DNA of 33,804 bases from Bacteroidales bacterium (GTDB taxonomy: Bacteria; Bacteroidota; Bacteroidia; Bacteroidales; UBA932). Location of the stretch: NCBI GenBank assembly GCA_017429475.1, contig JAFROX010000012.1, positions 1-33,804 on the forward strand. Reading direction: 5' to 3'. Shown one piece after another: positions 23,265 to 30,386 of the stretch; the stretch's first letter is position 1; the number at the start of each line of letters is the position of its first letter. The notes beneath the pieces are model-generated. The model was not told the DNA's origin, searched no databases, and saw only the letters and a program-made list of their open reading frames with translations. The translations under genes were made by a program, and so were the position numbers.

Positions 23265-26228
23265 ATGAGACGACTCTTCTCCATACTGTTTTTATTGACC
23301 GCAGTCACTTGCGTGACCGCAAATGCGCAATTGCATTATTCAGCCGGAAGCGACCCCTTCTCCAAGTGGAAAAGCATCCGTACAGAACACTATGACATTA
23401 TATATCCATACGGAGTGGATTCTCTCGCAAGAGTCTACGCGGCCAACCTGGAGGCTGTCCGCAAGGATGCGATCGTCCTGCCTCAGAAAGTAGATCCCGC
23501 CCTTGCGAAAGTGATACTCCATCCCTTCACCCTCACCGGTGACGACAGCAAGCGCAGCAACAGTCCCCTGAGGATGGATGTGTATACCTCGCCCGATATG
23601 TACGACTATATGTCGGAGCCTTGGGAATATACCACAGCCATTGCCAAGAGCCGTCACCTGGGCCACGAAACCCTGATGGACCGCGGCTTCTTCCACGGTG
23701 CACACTATGTTGTCGGCGACAACATTCGAGTGCTCGGTTCCATGTTCTTCAACAATTTCTACTGGATGGGCGACGCAGCGGTTGCCGTGACCGACCTGTC
23801 TCACGCCGGAGCCGGCCGCAACGCAGAGTTCCTCAAATTCTACCGCACTGCATTCGTGGAGAAGGACCTTCGCAACTATGACAGGTGGAAACTCGGTTCC
23901 TATAAGTATATGACTCCAGGCCCTGAAGCTTTCGGATATATCCTCGAAGCCAACTACAAGAATCAGAATAGCGACTACCTCTTCAGCAGCGGATGGGCCG
24001 ACAATATCATAGACCACCCCCTGAAGTCGTTGTTCAACGGCCGCACTACCGCTCCTTCCGGAACGTTCATGGCTCCGAATTTCAACTCCTACCGGAGCAC
24101 TCTGGCAGATATGTTCCAGAAGGATTTCGACTCCCGCAGGCCTTTTACTCCCGTGACATCTGTATGGCAGGCAAAAAACTACAGCGAGTATACGAACTTC
24201 GTGTACATCGAGTCGCAGGACGCGATTTTCGCAGTAAAGGAGAGCCTGCAGGAAGCCACACAGCTGGTGAAGATCAATCCCCGCAACGGCACTGAAAAGT
24301 TCGTGATGTATTTCAACCCGGACGCATCGTCGCTTGACGAGCGCAACGGCAAACTGTACTGGAGCGAAACCGTACACAAGGGGCCCTGGGAACTTGAGGA
24401 CTTTTCAGAGATATTCTCTTTTGACACCCGGAAGGGAACTCTCAAGAGGATAACGAAGGACACGCGCTATTTCAGTCCGGCACTGAATGATGACGGAACG
24501 GTGATCGCGGTCAGCGAGAATACGATTCTCGGGGATTCCTATCTGACCATACTTTCGCCCGACGGCGAAAAGGAACTCAGCATCAAGGCTCCGGACAACG
24601 GCTCGATAAAGAAGATGGCCTGGATGGGGGATGTGCTGTACTGCCTGATCGTCACCAAGGACGGCCTCGGCATCTACAGTATGGGCGATGACGGGTGGAA
24701 AACCCGTCTGGCCCCGCAATGGCAGAACATCTATGACCTGTCTGCAACAACCCTGCGGCTTGACGGCCGTATGGCGAACGTTCTGACTTTCACAAGCGAT
24801 GTGGACGGTGTGCTGAACATCTATGCTTTCGAGCCTGCCACCCGTGCCGTGCACAAACTTATAAACTCTCCCTACGGAGCTGTCGAGGCAAATTCATATA
24901 AGGACGGAGCGATGATCTACAGCCGATTCGGACGGACTGGATATTCGCTTGCCAGAACCGATGCCGCAGACTTTGCGATGAAGCCTACGGATATGTCCAA
25001 GCCTTATAGTTTCCCCCTGGCTGACAAGGGCGCCGAGCTTGCAGGCAACGCTTATCCCAAGCCAGACGAAGAGTTGCTGGCGAACTACCTTGACGAGAAG
25101 GAATATCCTTCCCGCGACTATAGCAGACCCGCCAACTTGTTCCACATCCACAGCTGGCTGCCGGCTTATGTCAATGCAGGCATCGGCCACAGCAAGATGG
25201 CTCTCCCGGCCGCGCCCGGAGCTATGGTGTTCTCGCAGAACTATCTGGGAACGGTTCAGGCAATACTCGGATATTCATACGGAAAGAGCCCCTATTCTTC
25301 AGACTGGCTGCACGGAGGACACTTCGGTATAGTGTTCAACGGCACTATTCCCAGAGTGGAACTGTCTGCCGAGGTCAACACCACCGAGAAGGTGATCTAC
25401 GCATATGGTGCCGACGAATACGGCAAGCCCTGGAACTATCTGGCCTTTGCCGATGACGGCAAGCCCTTCTATGAGATTTCAGCCCGCATATTCCAGCCGC
25501 TGACCTACAGGATGCTGGGCCTTAACGCCAAGGTCGAACCTTATCTGAGTTTCCACCACAGCAATAACCTCGCTGTCGATTATATCGGGGGACGCAGCAG
25601 ATCTGCGGATTATTTCGTGGCCGGAATCAGCGGAGAGGCAGCAACTGACGTAGCCCATTCCGGCATCTATCCCCGCTGGGGCATCGGACTCTCTATGGAC
25701 CGTATCTCTCCTTCAGCCTTCGGCAAGGCTGCAAGCGCCTTCACTTCGCAGTTCGGCACGAAACTGTCTGTCTATCTGCCCGGAATCGATGTCACCCACG
25801 GCGTGCACGTGACGATGGACTGGGTTCGCCAGAACTGGAAGAGGGGTAGCGCCGTTTTCACAACAAACAGTCTCATCGAGCTGCCCAGAGGCTATACTCA
25901 GATTGACCTCCTGCAGTTCAGCAACGCAAGGTATTGGAAAGGCGGTGTGGACTATGCCGTTCCTATCTATCTGGGCGATACCAGTCTTGGAGGTTTTATG
26001 TACCTTAAGAGGCTGCAGGTCATTCCTTTCTTCGACTTTGCAGTGAGCAAGAGGTATGACGGCAGCAGACAGAACTACCTCAGTGCAGGTACGGACCTGC
26101 AGGTAGACTGCAATTTCTTCAGACTGAAACTGGACGGTTCTTTCGGTGCCCGCGTGGCATACAACACTCCCTTCGAGCTTATGCAGAGAGTGGTTACTGC
26201 CCAGGCGCTTATGAAAGTGAACTTCTAG
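23265..26228 (+). CDS. Large beta-propeller plus outer-membrane beta-barrel protein
   Basis: A 987-residue exported protein; the signal peptide is RRLFSILFLLTAVTCVTANA. The N-terminal ~300 residues begin DPFSKWKSIRTEHYDIIYPY, like the peptidase-MA-like N-terminus of Bacteroidota TolB-type proteins, but I see no HExxH zinc motif. The central ~310-620 region has propeller-like repeats (RITKDTRYFSPALNDDGTVIAV, LTILSPDGEKEL). The C-terminal ~350 residues have alternating strands with aromatic ends, finishing VTAQALMKVNF, as in an outer-membrane barrel. Role unknown; an envelope assembly or surface function is inferred. The frame runs 17 codons further upstream, but the signal peptide and promoter box support the ATG at 23265. 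Its stop overlaps the convergent pfkA stop. Confidence 0.8.
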   Translation: MRRLFSILFLLTAVTCVTANAQLHYSAGSDPFSKWKSIRTEHYDIIYPYGVDSLARVYAANLEAVRKDAIVLPQKVDPALAKVILHPFTLTGDDSKRSNSPLRMDVYTSPDMYDYMSEPWEYTTAIAKSRHLGHETLMDRGFFHGAHYVVGDNIRVLGSMFFNNFYWMGDAAVAVTDLSHAGAGRNAEFLKFYRTAFVEKDLRNYDRWKLGSYKYMTPGPEAFGYILEANYKNQNSDYLFSSGWADNIIDHPLKSLFNGRTTAPSGTFMAPNFNSYRSTLADMFQKDFDSRRPFTPVTSVWQAKNYSEYTNFVYIESQDAIFAVKESLQEATQLVKINPRNGTEKFVMYFNPDASSLDERNGKLYWSETVHKGPWELEDFSEIFSFDTRKGTLKRITKDTRYFSPALNDDGTVIAVSENTILGDSYLTILSPDGEKELSIKAPDNGSIKKMAWMGDVLYCLIVTKDGLGIYSMGDDGWKTRLAPQWQNIYDLSATTLRLDGRMANVLTFTSDVDGVLNIYAFEPATRAVHKLINSPYGAVEANSYKDGAMIYSRFGRTGYSLARTDAADFAMKPTDMSKPYSFPLADKGAELAGNAYPKPDEELLANYLDEKEYPSRDYSRPANLFHIHSWLPAYVNAGIGHSKMALPAAPGAMVFSQNYLGTVQAILGYSYGKSPYSSDWLHGGHFGIVFNGTIPRVELSAEVNTTEKVIYAYGADEYGKPWNYLAFADDGKPFYEISARIFQPLTYRMLGLNAKVEPYLSFHHSNNLAVDYIGGRSRSADYFVAGISGEAATDVAHSGIYPRWGIGLSMDRISPSAFGKAASAFTSQFGTKLSVYLPGIDVTHGVHVTMDWVRQNWKRGSAVFTTNSLIELPRGYTQIDLLQFSNARYWKGGVDYAVPIYLGDTSLGGFMYLKRLQVIPFFDFAVSKRYDGSRQNYLSAGTDLQVDCNFFRLKLDGSFGARVAYNTPFELMQRVVTAQALMKVNF

Positions 26229-27205
26229 ACGCTGAGAATCTTGGTAATCTCGTAGAGGTTGCGGTTGATCTGGTTGTGACGGCTGCAGGCCTCTTCGAAC
26301 GGTGTGTAGGTTACATCACCCTTGCGGATGCCGACCATTACGCCCTTGCGGTTGTCGAGCAGCGCGCCGACGGCTTCATATCCGAGTGTGCTGGCCAGCA
26401 CGCGGTCGCTGCAGGTAGGGCTGCCGCCGCGCTGGATGTGTCCGAGAGTGGTGACGCGGGTGCTGTATTCAGGAATATGCTCTTTCACCTGGGCGGCCAC
26501 TTCTTCTGCGCTTCCCATCTTGCCGCCTTCTGAGACTATGATGATGCCGGAAGTCTTGTTCTTGCGCCTTTCGATGACGAGATAGTTGCAGAGACTGTCG
26601 ATATCGGTCATGATTTCGGGAACAAGCGTAACCTCGGCTCCTGTCGCAATGCCGGTGTTGAGTCCGATGAATCCGGCATCGCGACCCATCACTTCGACAA
26701 AGAACACAAGGTTGTGGCTCTGTGCGGTGTCGCGGATCTTGTCGATAGCATCCATAGCCGTATTGATGGCAGTGTCGAAGCCTATAGTATAATCGGTGCC
26801 GTAAATGTCATTGTCGATGGTAGCCGGAATGCCCACGATCGGAATGTCAAAATCTTCGCCGAGGGCCATCGCACCCCTGAAGGATCCGTCACCTCCGATT
26901 ACCACCAGTCCGTCGATTCCGGCTTCGACAAGGTTGTCATAAGCAATTTTCCTTGCTTCTTTCTCCTTGAATTCGGGGCAGCGTGAAGTTTGGAGTATGG
27001 TGCCTCCGCGGTTTATGATTTTCGAAACTGACTGGGACTGCATAGGGACGAATTTCTTCTTCAGGATACCCTTGTATCCTTCCATAATACCCACAACATC
27101 AATCTTATAGAAGATTGCAGTACGAACCACGGCTCGGATGGCTGCATTCATTCCCGGAGAGTCTCCGCCTGACGTAAGAACGCCGATTCTTTCTATTTCG
27201 TGCAT
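26225..27205 (-). CDS. pfkA: ATP-dependent 6-phosphofructokinase
   Basis: A 326-residue glycolytic enzyme that phosphorylates fructose-6-phosphate with ATP. Signatures: the ATP loop TSGGDSPGMNAAIR, GGDGSFRGA, the catalytic/substrate block GIPATIDND with GTDYTIGFDTA, VEVMGRDAGF for fructose-6-phosphate and the LGHIQRGGSPT motif. The length is typical of bacterial PfkA. The residue after GGDG (Ser) is consistent with the usual ATP-dependent group, though cofactor choice is inferred. It is transcribed toward the envelope-protein gene with a 4-bp stop overlap. A near-match -7 box (TATCTTTA) lies upstream. Confidence 0.97.
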   Translation of the reverse strand: MHEIERIGVLTSGGDSPGMNAAIRAVVRTAIFYKIDVVGIMEGYKGILKKKFVPMQSQSVSKIINRGGTILQTSRCPEFKEKEARKIAYDNLVEAGIDGLVVIGGDGSFRGAMALGEDFDIPIVGIPATIDNDIYGTDYTIGFDTAINTAMDAIDKIRDTAQSHNLVFFVEVMGRDAGFIGLNTGIATGAEVTLVPEIMTDIDSLCNYLVIERRKNKTSGIIIVSEGGKMGSAEEVAAQVKEHIPEYSTRVTTLGHIQRGGSPTCSDRVLASTLGYEAVGALLDNRKGVMVGIRKGDVTYTPFEEACSRHNQINRNLYEITKILSV

Positions 27206-27278
27206 AGTTAATCAATGTTTTTCGCTGCGTAAAGATAGTGATTTTGCAATAGTTTTTTATTTATTAATAATTTTTTCA

Positions 27279-27286
27279 TACCTTTG
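27279..27286 (+). promoter_or_regulatory. -7 promoter box for the OmpA/TPR protein
   Basis: TACCTTTG fits TAnnTTTG, 49 bp before the ATG at 27336, in a strongly AT-rich stretch divergent from pfkA. Confidence 0.5.
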
Positions 27287-27335
27287 AACGTTACTATACA
27301 CCAACTGACTAAAGTTATAATCAAATATTTACTCT

Positions 27336-28733
27336 ATGAAAACTTTGTTCAAAGGATTTCTTATTGCTTCGCTGATGTTCATCGGCGTGGCTGCCAACGC
27401 CCAGACTAGGATTTACAGCAACGTTGGTACAATTGATGTTACAAAGGCCGAATACAACGGCGACCAGGTCGATCTTGCGTACACCATTACAATTGATCCC
27501 GATGTCCAGAACATCATCGGACTCAAAGGCAAGAAAGGCATCGTTCTCACCACAGCTCTTGCAGAAGGTGACTTCAAACAGGTTGTCGAGTGCCTCGTTA
27601 TCAGCCCTGCTAAAGGCAATGCACGCTCAGCATGGTTGGAGGACAGAGTAGAGGACGTTACCAACAATGTCCGCTATTTCAACGCAAAGGCTGACGAACC
27701 TCTCGTAATCAAATCTAACTACACTCTGAAGGCTAAAGACTGGACTTCTCCTGACACCCGTCTTACCATCACCACCCAGGAGCTTAAGAAGGCTGAGTGC
27801 CTCGTCCGTCTCAACGGTCCGAAACAGGTTGCCAAGCTGAAAGCTACCGATATCGTTCCCCAGTGGGCTAACCTCAACCCTGGTGACGGCACTGCAGAGA
27901 AACATCTCTCAACCAAACTTTACTATCCTGTAAACGTTACCAAAGAAGTTGACGACTATCTCGAGAATGCACAGGCTCTCAATATCCTCAAGACTCTCGA
28001 TTCACCGAACTTCGACGTAACTGCCATCAAGATCAACGGTTGGGCTTCACCTGAGGCTACAGTTGCATACAACCAGAAACTTTCTGAAGGTCGTGCCGCT
28101 ACAATGAAGGAGATCATCTCTAATAGATACAGCTTCCCTGAGGATGTTTATTCAGTAAGCGGTAACGGTGAGTACTGGGATCTCGTTGAGGCTTATGTTG
28201 CAGCAAGCGACGATCCTGCTCTCAAGAAATGGTCTGAGAGGAAGTTCTCTAACCTCGATTCAAGAGAAGCCGCTCTCAAACAGCTGAGTGCATACAAGGA
28301 CATCTTCAACACCGTATATCCTCGTTCACGTTTCGCTGACTGCGACGTAACCTACAAGCTCGTCAACTTTGACGCCGCTGCTGTACGCTCAATCTACAAC
28401 ACTTATCCTGAGCAGCTCAGCGAGGCTGAATATGTAGCTCTTGCTTCACTCAACGACAACGTTGACAAGGCAGTTGTTGAGAAAGGTCTTTCTTACTATC
28501 CGGACAGCGAGGCTCTCAACAACCTTGCAGCCAAGGCTGCTGTTGCAGAGGGCAACTACCGTGGTGCTATCAACTACCTCCAGAAAGCCGGTAACAGCCG
28601 TGAGGTTCTTAACAACCTCGGTGTATGCCAGATGCTTCTCGGTCAGAAAGAGGCTGCCACCCAGTCATTCCAGAGGGCCTTCGGTCTTCCTCAGGCAGCT
28701 CAGAACCTCCGCGAGCTCAAGAAAGTCGAGTAA
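27336..28733 (+). CDS. Exported protein with OmpA-like segment and C-terminal TPR repeats
   Basis: A 465-residue exported protein; the signal peptide ends GVAANAQ (residue ~23). Residues ~25-210 are beta-rich without a clear family. Residues ~225-275 (FDVTAIKINGWASPEATVAY, LSEGRAATMKE) match the OmpA-like pattern of a 'GxASPE' loop followed by NxxLSxxRA. The C-terminal ~370-460 looks like tetratricopeptide repeats (YPDSEALNNLAAKAAVAEGN, VLNNLGVCQMLLGQKEAA). The plan resembles the DUF3868/OmpA proteins encoded near Bacteroidota fimbrial operons, though no fimbrillin gene is nearby. It probably contacts peptidoglycan and another envelope protein. The codon use is strongly biased (repeated CTC, GTT, AAG), suggesting high expression. 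Confidence 0.8.
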   Translation: MKTLFKGFLIASLMFIGVAANAQTRIYSNVGTIDVTKAEYNGDQVDLAYTITIDPDVQNIIGLKGKKGIVLTTALAEGDFKQVVECLVISPAKGNARSAWLEDRVEDVTNNVRYFNAKADEPLVIKSNYTLKAKDWTSPDTRLTITTQELKKAECLVRLNGPKQVAKLKATDIVPQWANLNPGDGTAEKHLSTKLYYPVNVTKEVDDYLENAQALNILKTLDSPNFDVTAIKINGWASPEATVAYNQKLSEGRAATMKEIISNRYSFPEDVYSVSGNGEYWDLVEAYVAASDDPALKKWSERKFSNLDSREAALKQLSAYKDIFNTVYPRSRFADCDVTYKLVNFDAAAVRSIYNTYPEQLSEAEYVALASLNDNVDKAVVEKGLSYYPDSEALNNLAAKAAVAEGNYRGAINYLQKAGNSREVLNNLGVCQMLLGQKEAATQSFQRAFGLPQAAQNLRELKKVE

Positions 28734-28755
28734 TCGATAATACCTTATAATATAT

Positions 28756-28790
28756 AAAAAGTGACTGGCCATCGTGCCAGTCACTTTTTT
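28756..28790 (+). terminator. Terminator after the OmpA/TPR gene
   Basis: A 14-bp stem, AAAAAGTGACTGGC with GCCAGTCACTTTTT, closes a 6-nt loop and runs into a T tract. Confidence 0.9.
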
Positions 28791-28793
28791 TAT

Positions 28794-28801
28794 TACCTTT
28801 G
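28794..28801 (+). promoter_or_regulatory. -7 promoter box for tRNA-Leu
   Basis: TACCTTTG fits TAnnTTTG, with transcription expected to start about at the tRNA 5' end (28811). It abuts the preceding terminator. No consensus -33 TTTG is present. Confidence 0.55.
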
Positions 28802-28867
28802 TCTCGCAACGCCTTGGTGGTGGAATGGTAGACACGAGGGACTTAGGCTGGTTCTTTGAAATAATTA

Positions 28868-28899
28868 TTTGTAAGACATGATGGTTGATCTTAACTTTG
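28868..28899 (+). promoter_or_regulatory. Promoter inside the intron, before the endonuclease
   Basis: TTTG (28868-28871) and TAACTTTG (28892-28899) are 20 bp apart, an exact Bacteroidota consensus pair. The predicted transcription start falls at or next to the ATG at 28905, so a transcript from here would be leaderless or nearly so. Confidence 0.55.
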
Positions 28900-28904
28900 C
28901 GTGT

Positions 28905-29525
28905 ATGAGCAAAGCAAAATATTCAATCGAAGATGTCAAGCAGGCTGTTTTTGACAGCAAGTCTGTAGCGGGTGTCTTGAGGCAATTAGGGCTAAGACCC
29001 ATTGGTGGGAACTATAGAACCATAAATAGGATAATAGCGGAGAACAAAATCGATATTTCTCATTTCACCGGGCAGGGTTGGAATGTCGGATTGGCCTTCA
29101 AACCGAACAAAGGCATCTCAGATGAAGAAATATATGTAAAAGATTCATCATATAAATGCTCTTGGAGGTTGCGCGAACATTATAAGAAAACTACAGGCAT
29201 CACTCATTGCGAAAAATGTGGTTTGGATAGGTGGCAATCTCAGCCAATTCCATTGGAGATTCATCATATCAATGGTAATAATATGGACAACAGATTGGAG
29301 AATCTTCAACTGCTATGCCCGAACTGCCACGCTCTTACAAAGAATTATAGAGGAAGATCCAAATTGAGTGCTCTGTCCGAAAGGAGAGATGTAGAATGTC
29401 GTAAATTCAAGGAAGCCTTAACGGGTAATGCCGATGGTAATCTTGAGCCAAGCCTTTTCAAAGAGGAAGGTGCAGAGACTAGACACGACACACCTAAAGA
29501 CGATCAGTCCATGGTGAAGGAATAG
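28905..29525 (+). CDS. Intron-encoded HNH homing endonuclease
   Basis: A 206-residue HNH nuclease. The N-terminal half carries the helix-turn-helix-like module seen in phage and intron HNH enzymes (YSIEDVKQAV, VLRQLGL, GGNYRTINR, DISHFTGQGWN). The HNH domain at ~100-150 has two zinc pairs (Cys102/Cys105 and Cys138/Cys141), the EIHHINGNN catalytic block (His120, His121), RLENLQLLCPNCH with Asn133 and His142, and a NYRGR tail. ATGs at 28878 and 28881 extend the frame by nine or eight codons, but they lie before the promoter, and MSKAKYSIED fits the family start. The last ~50 residues are encoded by P2-P8 and the stop lies in P7. The region is AT-richer than neighbouring genes. It would cut intronless trnL(UAA) alleles to spread the intron. 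Confidence 0.9.
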   Translation: MSKAKYSIEDVKQAVFDSKSVAGVLRQLGLRPIGGNYRTINRIIAENKIDISHFTGQGWNVGLAFKPNKGISDEEIYVKDSSYKCSWRLREHYKKTTGITHCEKCGLDRWQSQPIPLEIHHINGNNMDNRLENLQLLCPNCHALTKNYRGRSKLSALSERRDVECRKFKEALTGNADGNLEPSLFKEEGAETRHDTPKDDQSMVKE

Positions 29526-29628
29526 TCCGGACCACAAACAGAGATGGTGGCGAAAGCCATAGTGGCAAGAAAATCCCTTGGGCAGTAATGTCCGTGCGGG
29601 TTCGAGTCCCGCCCGGGGCACTGATTGG

Positions 29629-29665
29629 AAATCCAACCTATTGATATTCAGTAGGTTGGATTTTT
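29629..29665 (+). terminator. Terminator after tRNA-Leu
   Basis: AAATCCAACCTA (29629-29640) and TAGGTTGGATTT (29652-29663) form a perfect 12-bp stem followed by further T residues, 8 bp after the tRNA 3' end. Confidence 0.9.
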
Positions 29666-29679
29666 GCATATAGGATTCT

Positions 29680-29725
29680 TGTCCCACAAATGTCCCAATA
29701 ATTTTGAAAACGGATGAGTTGGGAC
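29680..29725. repeat. Short direct and inverted repeats beyond tRNA-Leu
   Basis: TGTCCCA occurs at 29680-29686 and 29691-29697, and the inverse TTGGGAC at 29719-29725. These may be integrase arm-type sites or the remains of an attachment region, an inference from their position just past a tRNA. Confidence 0.4.
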
Positions 29726-29740
29726 GAAAATGATTGAACG

Positions 29741-29774
29741 AAAAACGGCGCCTCAAAATCACTTCGAGACGCCG
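29741..29774 (-). terminator. Terminator of the phage-like block
   Basis: On the minus strand a 9-bp stem (29774-29766 with 29754-29746, one mismatch) is followed by TTTTT (29745-29741). It is positioned to end the lysozyme-containing transcript. Confidence 0.75.
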
Positions 29775-29852
29775 CGGTTCAATAAATAAGAGTGGCCGAA
29801 GCCAATCTTGGTTGCAAATATAGTCAATTCTGAGAAGAATTCAGAGCAGCCC

Positions 29853-30314
29853 CTACCCCGAGAAGTAAAGGTCGGCTTCCATCTTGCGCCTGCGGACAAG
29901 GCCGGGAAGGCGCTTGCCGCCGCCGTAGACCCAGCGGGCAAACTCGCCGCGGATGGACGGGTCTTTGGGGTTGGCCTTGACTTTCTTCAGCAGTGTTGAC
30001 CGAGCGAGGTTGCCGGTGCCGACGTTGTAGGTGAAGGAGAGGAGGGCGTCGAACTGATGCTGGGAGATCGGAAGGCCGTTGGGCATCCGGCCAGAGTCGT
30101 CGAGGCCCAGGGCGAAGGTGAGGTTGTCTTCGAAGATCCTGATGTCCTGCTCGAGGAACTCGTTCGCCTGTTCGCGGGTGATGGTCATTCCTTCATAGAC
30201 GCCTGCAGTATGGCCCCAGCCGATAGTCCAGACGCCGGCGGGGCACTTGTAGGCGTGGAGCCTGCAACCCTCGAAGGTGTGGACGAGAACGTATGCGGAT
30301 TTGGATGCTTTCAT
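29853..30314 (-). CDS. Phage-type lysozyme (GH24 endolysin)
   Basis: A 153-residue muramidase that cuts the glycan strand of peptidoglycan. The GH24 signature is plain: FEGCRLHAYKCPAGVWTIGW, then GHT, with catalytic Glu15, then Cys24 and Thr30 at the E-8-[D/C]-5-T spacing. Cys in place of Asp is the version known from phage P1 Lyz. A second block QFDALLSFTYNVGTGNLARS and the C-terminal RRRKMEADLYF are also typical. There is no clear signal or SAR sequence at the N-terminus, so export would need a holin; none is seen nearby. It is the last gene of the block, before its terminator. Confidence 0.93.
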   Translation of the reverse strand: MKASKSAYVLVHTFEGCRLHAYKCPAGVWTIGWGHTAGVYEGMTITREQANEFLEQDIRIFEDNLTFALGLDDSGRMPNGLPISQHQFDALLSFTYNVGTGNLARSTLLKKVKANPKDPSIRGEFARWVYGGGKRLPGLVRRRKMEADLYFSG

Positions 30315-30386
30315 GACGATGAGGATATAAAAGACTCCCGTCTGACGTGAGCCGGGCGGGAGTCCGTGGGAGAGGGGGTCTGATGC

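Larger units (their letters stand above)
28845..29569 (+). ncRNA. Group I self-splicing intron (IC3-like) in tRNA-Leu(UAA)
   Basis: A 725-nt intron that starts after U34 and ends in G, as group I introns do. Core helices I can draw: P2 hairpin 29371-29388 with a GAAA loop; P3 29397-29402/29485-29490; P4 29407-29411/29442-29446; P5 29415-29417/29436-29438; P6 29447-29449/29469-29471, extended by 29453-29457/29462-29466; P7 29477-29481 (GACTA)/29523-29527 (TAGTC); P8 29491-29494/29513-29516; P9 29532-29535/29562-29565, containing a GAAA-capped hairpin. The Q (AATCTTGAGCCAAGCC) and R (GGTGCAGAGACTAGAC) segments closely match those I recall from the cyanobacterial trnL intron. P1 is less certain: exon 28837-28844 with 28850-28857, including a U-G pair at the splice site and one mismatch. 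Almost all length beyond the core is the endonuclease gene. Confidence 0.9.
28811..29620 (+). tRNA. tRNA-Leu(UAA), interrupted by a group I intron in the anticodon
   Basis: The exons are 28811-28844 (34 nt) and 29570-29620 (51 nt), joining to an 85-nt class II tRNA. The acceptor is GCCTTGG pairing with CCGGGGC (two G-T pairs), with discriminator A and no encoded CCA. The D-stem is GTG/CAC. The anticodon arm AGGGA-CTTAAAA-TCCCT spans the splice junction and gives anticodon TAA. The variable arm GGGC/GTCC follows, then the T-arm GCGGG-TTCGAGT-CCCGC. Neither half is a functional tRNA alone. The break lies after U34, the same place as in cyanobacterial and plastid trnL(UAA). Confidence 0.92.

Noticed and set aside
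28811-28850. tRNA-Leu fragment as a pseudogene or truncated integration remnant
   Set aside because: The missing anticodon-stem, variable-arm and T-arm halves are found at 29570-29620 and fit base for base after intron removal.
29418-29762. Minus-strand open frame across the tRNA 3' half
   Set aside because: It runs through the intron core, tRNA exon and terminator, with no family similarity.
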